A stretch of DNA of 64,000 nucleotides from positions 1,364,001-1,428,000 of the forward strand of contig JADKGC010000001.1 of NCBI GenBank assembly GCA_016717205.1, read 5' to 3'. This DNA comes from Candidatus Flexifilum breve. GTDB taxonomy: Bacteria; Chloroflexota; Anaerolineae; Aggregatilineales; Phototrophicaceae. The translations under genes and the position numbers were made by a program. Below, piece by piece: positions 7,454 through 15,287 of this stretch (its first letter is position 1; every line of letters starts with the position of its first letter). A model generated the notes under the pieces. It made no database searches, was not told where the DNA came from, and worked only from the letters and a program-made list of their open reading frames with translations.

Positions 7454-10207
7454 CTAAAAACTCTCATTCCGGTCCAGCGCGCGCCCCGCGCCGAGCAGAA
7501 ACACGATAGAAAATGCCGCCAGCACCCCCCAATGCACCAGCAGACCATTGGCGGTCGTCGGGTAATCGACGCTCAACGCCGTCGGCGCGCGGTACGCCTG
7601 CCGCGCAGCGGGCGCGCCGACCAGCGGCAAATTGGTACGCGGGTTGACCGGCATGACCTCCACGACGAAATGGCTCTCCGCATCCCGTTCGACCATGTGC
7701 GCGGTCGCGCCGAGCGCCTCCAGCGACCAGCGCGTGATCGTCAGGCGGCTGGGCACTTCCAGCGCGCCTTCCATCGGGAAGAGCACGCCCGGCAGCAAAA
7801 TCTGCACGAACAGCACAAACAACACGAGATACGTCACCGCATTGACCTGCCGGTTGAGCGCGGAGATCAGCAAACCGATGCTCACGCCCGCCAGCGAGGT
7901 CAGCGCCAAGGTGATGAAGATCTCCAGCGGCCCCCACAGCAGCACGCCCTGTTCCGGCAGCACCACGCCGACCGACAGCGCGATCATCGCGAGGAAGCAG
8001 CTAAACAGCGAGAAGATGCCGTACACCACCACCTTCGAGGTGAGATACGGCGCGATCCGCAGATTCGCCATGTGTTCGCGCAAAAACAGCGTCTTCTCTT
8101 CGACGATGGTGTAGGCTGCCGCGAAAATGCCGAGCAGCGCCACCGACAGCGCCAACATGAACAGTAAGCGCTGGGCTTCATTCGCCGGGATGTAGGTCGC
8201 CGTGCTGCGCACCGAGGGTGCGGCGGTGCCGCCCTGCGCCGCGGCGTTCTCATTCCGCCGCCGATCTGCGCGGGATTGTTGGGTAGGCGCGGCTTCGGGC
8301 GTCGCCTCGGCGAGGGTATCTTCCGGCGGCGCGCTCACTTCACTGAGCGGCAGGCGGTCGAAGAAGGATCGCAGCGCGGCCTCGTTCTCAAAGCGGTCGA
8401 TGAGCATTTGCCCGCGTGTGTTATCGACCTTGTCCCAACTGATCAAGCCGAGGAACAACCCCACCAGCGGCAGCACCACCAGCAGCGCGATCAGCGTGCG
8501 GAAGTCGCGCAGAGCCAGCGCCAACGTGCGCGCGACGAGCGTCTGCGCCTGCTGCCCGAACGAACCGCGCCGCCGCCGCTGCAGCCGTTGATTGGAGAGC
8601 ACGCTGTTCTTCGCCGACATTTCGGCGGGCGTGGGCGCTTGCCGCTTGATGACAAACTGCTCGTAGTAGGCGGTCTTCTTGAACGCGTCCGACCACAGGC
8701 GCGCCGCCTCTTTCGGGTCGATGTCGCGGCTGGCGCGGGTATCCGGCGCGTGCAGCACGCGGTTATACAGCTCGGTGTAATCGCGCACGCCGAAGAAGGC
8801 GAGCGCCTCTTTCGGCGGGCCGTAGAACGTGAGGTAGCCGCGCGACATGATCGCCAGCTTGTCGCACATGCCGATGTTGAGCGTGGTATGCGTCACCACC
8901 ACGACGATGTTGCCGCGGCTCGCCAGCCTCCGCAGCGTTTCCATCATGCTCCGGTCGAGGCCGGGGTCGAGGCCGGACGATGGCTCATCCATGAACAGCA
9001 GATGCGGCTCGGCCATCAATTCCATCGCAATCGAGACGCGCTTCTTCTGCCCGCCGCTCAAGCGCCCGACCAGCGTCGCCTGCGACTCTTTGAGCTGTAA
9101 CTGCTCGATCACGCGGTCGACACGCTGCACGCGCGAGACTTCCGGCTCATTCGGGAAACGCATACGCGCCCCAAACGTGAGCGTTTCGCGCACGGTCAGG
9201 TTGCTCTGCACGATGTCGGTTTGCGGCACATAGCCGATCACCGGTTGGTAGAGTTCGTAGTTGGCGTACAGGTTATCGCCGTTGACCAGCACCTGCCCGC
9301 CCGTCGCCTGATTCGCGCCGTTGAGCGCGCGCAGCAGCGTCGATTTGCCCGAACCGCTGCCGCCGATGATGGCGACGAATTCGTTCGGATCGAGCGAGAG
9401 CGACACGTCGTTGAGCAGGTTAACCGCCCGCCGCCGGATGCGTCCGCTCTGCACCTGCATTTGCAGGTTCATACCGTCCATGTCGAAGTTCTGGATGGTG
9501 GACGACTGCCAGAGCGTGCCATCTTTGAAGGTGAGCAGCACCTGTTCCACGCGGATCACATCGTCGTCGTGCAGTTCGACCGGGCGTGTGATCTTCTCGT
9601 CGTTGACATAGGTGCCATTCGAACTGCCGAAGTCGGTCAGCACGAAGTCGTTGCCGCGTTTGACGATCTGCGCATGGTTCCACGAGACCGCCAGCGCATC
9701 AAGATACAGCGCCGAATTCGGGTTGCGCCCGATGGTGAACGGCTGATCGGTCAGCGTGTAAGTCTTGCGCTCAACGGGTGCGGCCGCCATCTCCTGCGGG
9801 TTGATGAAGGTGAGCGTCACACCGATCCCGGTGCCATCCTGCAAACGGATACGGTCACCGTTCTTGAGCAGCGCATCGTCGATGATCTGGTCGTTGACTT
9901 TGACATCGCCGGGGTAGTTGCTCAGGTCGAACAGGCGAAAGCTCGCGCCCTCGCTGGATAAGCGCGCCATGCGCGGCGCAATCCCCCGCGCCTGCAAAGA
10001 GACTTCCTGTGCCGGGTCGCTGCCAATATGGACCGTCGACTCCAGCAGTGCTACTGTGAACGCCTTGCCGTTATCCGGCGCGATCTGCAGGAAGGCCTGC
10101 GTCTGATGCGCGCCGAGTGTCACTGTCAACTGCGTGCCGCAGTTTGGGCAGCGCGTCGCCCCCGCCGGGATCGTCGCGCCGCAGTTCGCACACGTTTTGT
10201 CCGCCAA
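7454..10207 (-). CDS. FHA-domain ABC-2 type transporter (fused ATPase and permease)
   Basis: A 917-aa half-transporter of ABCG-like order with signalling domains in front. A zinc ribbon (C6-C9 and C20-C23) is followed by two FHA domains; the second (about 160-205) has the classic RNPN...SWNHAQI...SSNGTYVN phosphothreonine-binding signature. The ATPase has Walker A IGGSGSGKST (281-290), signature LSGGQ (383-387), Walker B LLFMDEP (403-409) and the VVTHTT switch. The C-terminal ABC-2 membrane domain starts near 590 with several hydrophobic segments. FHA domains suggest control by the Ser/Thr kinase encoded just upstream on the same strand. The exported substrate is unknown; the neighbouring secreted protease is a candidate partner, not a proven cargo. 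Confidence 0.92.
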   Translation of the reverse strand: MADKTCANCGATIPAGATRCPNCGTQLTVTLGAHQTQAFLQIAPDNGKAFTVALLESTVHIGSDPAQEVSLQARGIAPRMARLSSEGASFRLFDLSNYPGDVKVNDQIIDDALLKNGDRIRLQDGTGIGVTLTFINPQEMAAAPVERKTYTLTDQPFTIGRNPNSALYLDALAVSWNHAQIVKRGNDFVLTDFGSSNGTYVNDEKITRPVELHDDDVIRVEQVLLTFKDGTLWQSSTIQNFDMDGMNLQMQVQSGRIRRRAVNLLNDVSLSLDPNEFVAIIGGSGSGKSTLLRALNGANQATGGQVLVNGDNLYANYELYQPVIGYVPQTDIVQSNLTVRETLTFGARMRFPNEPEVSRVQRVDRVIEQLQLKESQATLVGRLSGGQKKRVSIAMELMAEPHLLFMDEPSSGLDPGLDRSMMETLRRLASRGNIVVVVTHTTLNIGMCDKLAIMSRGYLTFYGPPKEALAFFGVRDYTELYNRVLHAPDTRASRDIDPKEAARLWSDAFKKTAYYEQFVIKRQAPTPAEMSAKNSVLSNQRLQRRRRGSFGQQAQTLVARTLALALRDFRTLIALLVVLPLVGLFLGLISWDKVDNTRGQMLIDRFENEAALRSFFDRLPLSEVSAPPEDTLAEATPEAAPTQQSRADRRRNENAAAQGGTAAPSVRSTATYIPANEAQRLLFMLALSVALLGIFAAAYTIVEEKTLFLREHMANLRIAPYLTSKVVVYGIFSLFSCFLAMIALSVGVVLPEQGVLLWGPLEIFITLALTSLAGVSIGLLISALNRQVNAVTYLVLFVLFVQILLPGVLFPMEGALEVPSRLTITRWSLEALGATAHMVERDAESHFVVEVMPVNPRTNLPLVGAPAARQAYRAPTALSVDYPTTANGLLVHWGVLAAFSIVFLLGAGRALDRNESF

Positions 10208-10333
10208 TGTTCCCCCTACAGCGCGTCCGTGCCCGTTATCAATGGTCCACCACCCCGGCAGCTTCCCTCAATTCGGTGAACGAAGGATTGGGCTGCGGAG
10301 TTCCACATGTCATCCGAATATTCGCAAATTTCT

Positions 10334-10552
10334 CGTAGGGGCGCACCTGTGTGTGCGCCCAAAACCGGGCAGACACAGAGGTCTGCCCCTACACCCCAGC
10401 GCCTCTCGCCAGCTATTCATGCGCGCATTTCCGCCGGGGCAAGGCCTGCCGCCTGCACAGTCGATAGCGTGAAATCCGCGCCGCGACAGCAGACGCAATG
10501 AATTGCGTCCCTACGAGAGCGGCGCTTGTGTAGGGACGCGATAAATGCGTCC
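10334..10552. repeat. Cluster of four family B palindromic repeats
   Basis: Copies at 10334-10360 (GGGCGCACCTGTGTGTGCGCCC core), 10367-10392 (GGGCAGACACAGAGGTCTGCCC), 10492-10516 (GACGCAATGAATTGCGTC) and 10531-10552 (slightly imperfect). All carry the TAGGG(G/A)C or CCCTAC flank. They occupy most of the 400-bp gap between the receptor gene and the exporter gene; no other feature is seen there. Confidence 0.8.
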
Positions 10553-10609
10553 GCAAATTTCAAACCGACCCCAACCCTTGCTTACCTTGCCGCAGCCCCG
10601 CCGCACCCT

Positions 10610-11947
10610 TTATGACTCAATCAGCTTGAGCACATAACGCCCGCCCGATTGATCGTTGTAGCTGCGCACTTCCACCCGGTAGATTTCGGTCGCAGGCAGC
10701 ACCAGCTCTTCGATATAGCTGGACGTGCCGCCGCCCGGATCATCATCGTTGGCCGCCAGCACCAGACCGTTCTCGCGATAGATCGTCAGCGTCGTGTCCC
10801 AACTGGCGTCGATGTCAAACGTGATCGTTTGTCCCGCGCGGCCTTCGAACAGCCACACATCGCCATCGCCGATCGCGATCTCGCCGCCGTTGCTGCCGAT
10901 TTCGAGCGTACCGGCGGGCGGGACGGTCGGTTCCGGTGATGGTGTGGGCGTCGCCGCGGGCGGATCAATGATCCACAGCTTGTACGCGCCGCCTTCCTCG
11001 TCCGCGTAGCCGCGCACTTCGATGCGGTAATCGCCCGCAATCGGGAACGTGAAGCGTTCGATGAGCGAGGTCAGGCCGCCGCGTACCGAGTCGTCGTTCA
11101 GCGCGAGGATGCGGCCATCCGGGGCGATCAGCGCCAGCACCGTGTCCCACTCGGCTTCGGTGTACAGGTCAATGATTTCGCCGCCGCGCGCCGTGTACGT
11201 CCACGAGTCACGCGTGCCAATGGTCAGCGAGCCTGCGTTCTGACCGCGCTGCGCCGGCGCTTCAACCGCGGGCGGCGGCGTCGGCGTGATCGCCACATTG
11301 AGCGGCGACCAAATGGTGAAATCTTCGAAGCGCGTCACTTCGCCCACGGCGCGGTAGCCGTCATAGTACCCGGCCACCACCGCGATCTCGCCGGGGGCCA
11401 CGTTCGCGGACAGATCCAGCGTGGTGATGAACTCCCCATTCAAGTAGAACGCACCGCTCGCCCCTTGCGCGACCACGCGCAGCGTATTCGCGCCGCCTTC
11501 GCTGATGTTGAGGTTCGTCAACTGACCGCTCACGGACGACTGCCGATCCCCGACCTGCGTCTCAAATTCCCAGACGAGATCCGAACCGATCACGAGGCTG
11601 TGACTCCCATCATCGTTGAAGCGGAAGTCGAGCGCGAAATCCCAATCCCCGCGCGCCCGCCCGTACGGGTTGTAGAAGCGGACTTCGGCGACAAAATCGG
11701 CGGGCTGCACAAACGCCGACACATTGGCGGCGCTGTCCGCCTCGTGCACCAGACTGCCATTCATCGGCCCGAAGATCGGCACCGAGCCCGCGCTGACCGC
11801 TTCAGCGGTGGCGCGCGCCTGCGCGATCTGCGTTGGCGCGATGTAGGTCGCCGTGCCGGAGAACGCCGCCTGCGTCGCGTAGGCGGGGATTGGCGTCCAC
11901 GTCGGTGCGCTCACCACGGCGGCCACCTGTTCATCCAGCGACCACAC
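10610..11947 (-). CDS. Receptor piece 4: second LamG-like domain and two PPC-like domains
   Basis: This frame continues the receptor from about 11988 to the natural stop at 10610. It starts with the end of the first LamG-like domain (DDFTVWSLDEQ), then a second one of the same type (GDWDFALDFRFNDDGSHSL, FYLNGEFITTLDL). Two copies of a PPC-like (pre-peptidase C-terminal) beta domain follow: WDTVLALIAPDGRILALNDD and WDTTLTIYRENGLVLAANDD, each ending YRIEVRGY/YRVEVRSY. A Pro/Thr linker separates them. Such domains are typical of secreted or surface proteins, supporting an outside location for the C-terminal half. Confidence 0.75.
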   Translation of the reverse strand: MWSLDEQVAAVVSAPTWTPIPAYATQAAFSGTATYIAPTQIAQARATAEAVSAGSVPIFGPMNGSLVHEADSAANVSAFVQPADFVAEVRFYNPYGRARGDWDFALDFRFNDDGSHSLVIGSDLVWEFETQVGDRQSSVSGQLTNLNISEGGANTLRVVAQGASGAFYLNGEFITTLDLSANVAPGEIAVVAGYYDGYRAVGEVTRFEDFTIWSPLNVAITPTPPPAVEAPAQRGQNAGSLTIGTRDSWTYTARGGEIIDLYTEAEWDTVLALIAPDGRILALNDDSVRGGLTSLIERFTFPIAGDYRIEVRGYADEEGGAYKLWIIDPPAATPTPSPEPTVPPAGTLEIGSNGGEIAIGDGDVWLFEGRAGQTITFDIDASWDTTLTIYRENGLVLAANDDDPGGGTSSYIEELVLPATEIYRVEVRSYNDQSGGRYVLKLIES

Positions 11948-13430
11948 CGTGAAATCGTCGTACTGCGTGACCGCGCCCGTCCGCGAATAACCCGCTGTAG
12001 GCCGCCGTCACCACCGAAACCGACCCGGCGCTGGTGCGGTCGCCCACTTCAAAGCGCGTGACGTATTCGCCATTGGCGTACAAATCCGCCTTGTCGTTGA
12101 TCACGATCAGTTGGAGCGTGTTCGTTTCGCCTTCGTTGGTGTTCCACACGCCCTCAACGCGCCCGGATTTGAGCGGGTCGGTGAGCGTCCCCGTCGATAC
12201 GTCATAGCGAATGAGCGCATAGTCGCGGTTGGAGTCGACGATCAGGCGGTAGTGCCCGCTGTCGTTCTGGCGGAAGAAGTAAGCGAAGTCCCAATCGCCG
12301 CGATACGGCACGGTGAACGACACCTGCGCGACGAAGTCCAATACGCTTACGGGAGCGGCGCTCTGCACCACCGACGACGAAGTCGGGTTGTGCGCCAGCG
12401 CGCCACCCGCCGGGCCGAACACGCGCACCGCATCCCGGTTTATGTCGAGCGCGGCGAGATCTGCGGCCGCCGCCTGCGCGACTTCGGTCGCGAAGACCGG
12501 GGGAGCGTCGAGGTCGGTGGCAGTTGACCGTCGCCGTCGGCGTGGGCAGCATAACCACCGACACCGGCGCAAACTGCGGGCACGTCGGCTGTTGATCGAA
12601 AATCTGGAACTGTTCGCGTTCCGCGGCGGTGAATTCGCGCCGCAGCCGCGAGCACACATAGCTGATCGTGTCGTCAACGTTCACATCCCACAAACGCGCC
12701 GATCCGTCGCGGCTCGCGCTCAGCACGAAGCGGCTGTCGTCAGTCATGGCGACGCCCCACACCGCGCCCGTATGCCCGCTGAAGCGGCGCAGTTCTGCGC
12801 CCGTCTGCGCGTTCCACAGGCGCACCGTGTTATCGCTGCTGCTGCTCACCACATAGCGGTTATCCAGCGCGGCCATCAGCGACCAGATCGTCCCGGTGTG
12901 CCCGGTGATGCGCAGCACGTTTTCACCCGTCTGCACATCCCATTTGCGCACGGTGGTGTCACCGCTGCTGCTCCAGCAGGTAGCGGCTGTCCGCCGTATA
13001 ATCCAGCGAAGACGGTGTTCTCGTGACCGCTGAAGATCGCCAACTGAGTGCCGGTAACCGCATCCCACAGCACGACGCTGCCATCATTGGTGCCCGCCGC
13101 GAAGGTTTGTCCATCCGGCGCGTAGGCGCTGGCATTCGCGGAGGTGCCGCCCGAGTCGACCGTGAAGATCGCCGCGCCAGTCAGCGCATCCCACACGGTG
13201 ACCAGGCCGCCTTCATACGCGGCGACGAGGCGCGTGCCATCTCCCGACCAATCGACATCGTAGACGACGCCCTGCCGGCTGCCCATGCTCACGAGTTCGA
13301 TGCCGGTCGCGCCACATCCCATGCGCACCGCGTATCATCCGACCCCGTCGCCAGCAGGCGGCCATCGGGCGAAAACGCCACCGTGCGAATCCAATTGGAA
13401 TGGTTAATGACCGCGAGCTGCTGATTGGTT
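11931..13430 (-). pseudogene. Receptor piece 3: last WD40 blades and first LamG-like domain, heavily frameshifted
   Basis: Successive fragments: 13430-13315 (NQQLAVINHSNWIRTVAFS, then DGRLLATGSDDT), 13310-13012 (ATGIELVSMGSRQGVVYDVDW... to GHENTVF), 13010-12977 (DYTADSRYLL), 12976-12527 (SSSGDTTVRKWDVQTGENV... to PTPTATVN) and 12525-11990 (AAADLAALDINRDAV... to SVVTAAYSG). The first parts are WD40 blades. The last is a concanavalin/LamG-like beta-sandwich domain (RGDWDFAYFFRQNDSGHYRL, LYANGEYVTRF). Each fragment joins smoothly to the next when a single base is corrected. Confidence 0.7.
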
Positions 13431-15287
13431 CTCGCGATCCCACAGGCGCACGGTGTTATCGTCGCCGCCCGTGGCGATCACGCGGCCATCCGGCGATACA
13501 TCAATCGCCAGCAGTTCGCCGGTGTGCCCAAGGAACTGATGCGGCACAAACGCGGGCGACGCATCCCACAGGCGGCTGGTGCCGTCGCTGCTCGCCGTGA
13601 TCACGAAGCGCCCGTCGTGCGAGAAATTCACGCTCCAGATCGAGTCGGTGTGCCCGGTCAACCGCCGAATTTCCGTGCGCCGTTCAATATCCCACAGGCG
13701 CGCGGTGCGGTCTTCGCTGACCGTCGCCACTGTGCGGCCATCCGGCGAGAACGCCACATTGAGGATGCCGCTCGTATGGCCTTCGAGGCGGCGCAGTTCG
13801 CGTCCGGTCGCCACATCCCACAGCAGCGCGACGTCGTCATAGCCACCTGTCAACAGGAAGCGCCCATTTGGTGAGAAGGCTACGCCATACACCGAATTGG
13901 TATGCCCGAACAGGTTGAACAGTATTTCACCTGTATTCGCATCCCAGATTTTTGCGGACGTATCGCGGCTGGCTGTCGCCACCTTGGTGCCATCGGGCGA
14001 GAAGGCGACGTTGTAAATCATGTTGACGTGCCCGGTCAGCGTTTCTAAGCGCCGTCCGGTCGCGACTTCCCAGATCATCGCGGTGTTGTCCGCGCTGCCC
14101 GTCACAATGCGCGCGCCATCCGCGGAGAAAGCCGCGCTGAAGACGGCATCATTATGCCCGCTGAACTCGCGGATCTCGGCACCGGTCGCCGTATCGTAGA
14201 TGATGGCCGACCCACCACCAAAGCCGGCCAGAATCGTCTGACCATCCGGCGAAAAGACGACGCTCCATGGCGTGTTCGGGCCGGGGATGGTGCGCAGCAG
14301 CATGCCGTTGCTCGCGTCATACACGCGGAGCGCGCTGTCGCCACCCGCCGTCACCGCAAGGCGACCATCCGGGGAGAGCGACGCATACCAGTTGACCGTG
14401 CTGTTATCACCGAACATCTGGCGAGTGAACAGGCGGTTGGACGCCGCGACCAGCACATCGTCGGCCAGCGGTTGATATTCGATGTTGAGGGCGCGAATGC
14501 TCAACATAGCGGCGAGTTCGGCGTTGCCGTCTTCGCCCTGCAGGAGCGCATTACCTTCAGAGACCAGGCGCAGCGCCTCGGCGCGGGTTTCGCCGCGTTC
14601 GACCTGCTGCGCGACCGCCGTCAGCGTGACCGGGACGGGTGTGAGCAGCGCGGCGATCTCCACGGACTGCGCCTGCGCTGTACCCGCTAAGGCTTCCGCC
14701 TGGAACTGCGCGGCGGCGGCCGTCGCCAACTGCTGATTACCCGCTTCCAGCGTCGCCCCAACCGCGGTCAGCGTCGGTCCGACCGGCGTCAGCGTCGCGG
14801 CGACGTTCGCCGCCTGCTCCTGCGCTTCCACCACCTGCGCGATCGCTTCGCCATACGCGGCGGTCGCCGTGCTCAACTGCATCACGCCCGCCGCCAACTG
14901 TTCCCCGACCGCCGTCAGCGTCGCCGGGATAGGGGTGAGTGTTTGATTGGCAAAATCGGCATTCGCGCCCGCCGTTGCGGCGATGTCGCGCGCTTCTTCC
15001 TGCGCTGCCGCCGCCGTCGCCAACTGCTGATTACCCGCTTCCAGTGTGCCACCGACCGCGGTCAGCGTCGGCGCGACCGGGGTCAGCGTTTGCGCGACCA
15101 CCGCGACCTGCGCCTGCGCGGTCACGCCCTGCGCGACCGCCGTCTGTTGATCGAAGATCGCCAAACCCCTGCGCGACCGTCGCCGTCGCCACCTGCTGCG
15201 AAGCGCTGTTGGCCTGCACAAACGCGAGGATCGTCGCGACGACCGCCAGCACGCCGACCACGCCCAGCACGACCGCCGCGCGGCCAA
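13404..15287 (-). CDS. Receptor piece 2: repeat stalk and main WD40 propeller
   Basis: Genuine coding runs from about 15165 to 13430. The stalk contains repeats of a TLTPVxPTLTAVGxTLEAG unit with Gln/Ala-rich helical spacers. It is followed by many WD40 units (GHTxxVxxVxFSPDGxxxxTxSxDxTxxxWD type, for example FSPDGRTVATVSEDRTARLWD). WD40 blades mediate protein-protein contact. Because they follow the membrane helix, they are predicted to be extracytoplasmic, which is unusual. The start shown (15287) is only where this frame opens and is not a true start codon. Confidence 0.8.
   Translation of the reverse strand: MAARRSCWAWSACWRSSRRSSRLCRPTALRSRWRRRRSRRGLAIFDQQTAVAQGVTAQAQVAVVAQTLTPVAPTLTAVGGTLEAGNQQLATAAAAQEEARDIAATAGANADFANQTLTPIPATLTAVGEQLAAGVMQLSTATAAYGEAIAQVVEAQEQAANVAATLTPVGPTLTAVGATLEAGNQQLATAAAAQFQAEALAGTAQAQSVEIAALLTPVPVTLTAVAQQVERGETRAEALRLVSEGNALLQGEDGNAELAAMLSIRALNIEYQPLADDVLVAASNRLFTRQMFGDNSTVNWYASLSPDGRLAVTAGGDSALRVYDASNGMLLRTIPGPNTPWSVVFSPDGQTILAGFGGGSAIIYDTATGAEIREFSGHNDAVFSAAFSADGARIVTGSADNTAMIWEVATGRRLETLTGHVNMIYNVAFSPDGTKVATASRDTSAKIWDANTGEILFNLFGHTNSVYGVAFSPNGRFLLTGGYDDVALLWDVATGRELRRLEGHTSGILNVAFSPDGRTVATVSEDRTARLWDIERRTEIRRLTGHTDSIWSVNFSHDGRFVITASSDGTSRLWDASPAFVPHQFLGHTGELLAIDVSPDGRVIATGGDDNTVRLWDRENQSAARGH

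Noticed and set aside
10134..10501. Plus-strand ORFs with VGAHLCVRP/GAPVCAPKTGQ-type sequence
   Set aside because: They translate family B palindromes and the antisense of the exporter N-terminus; no coding evidence.
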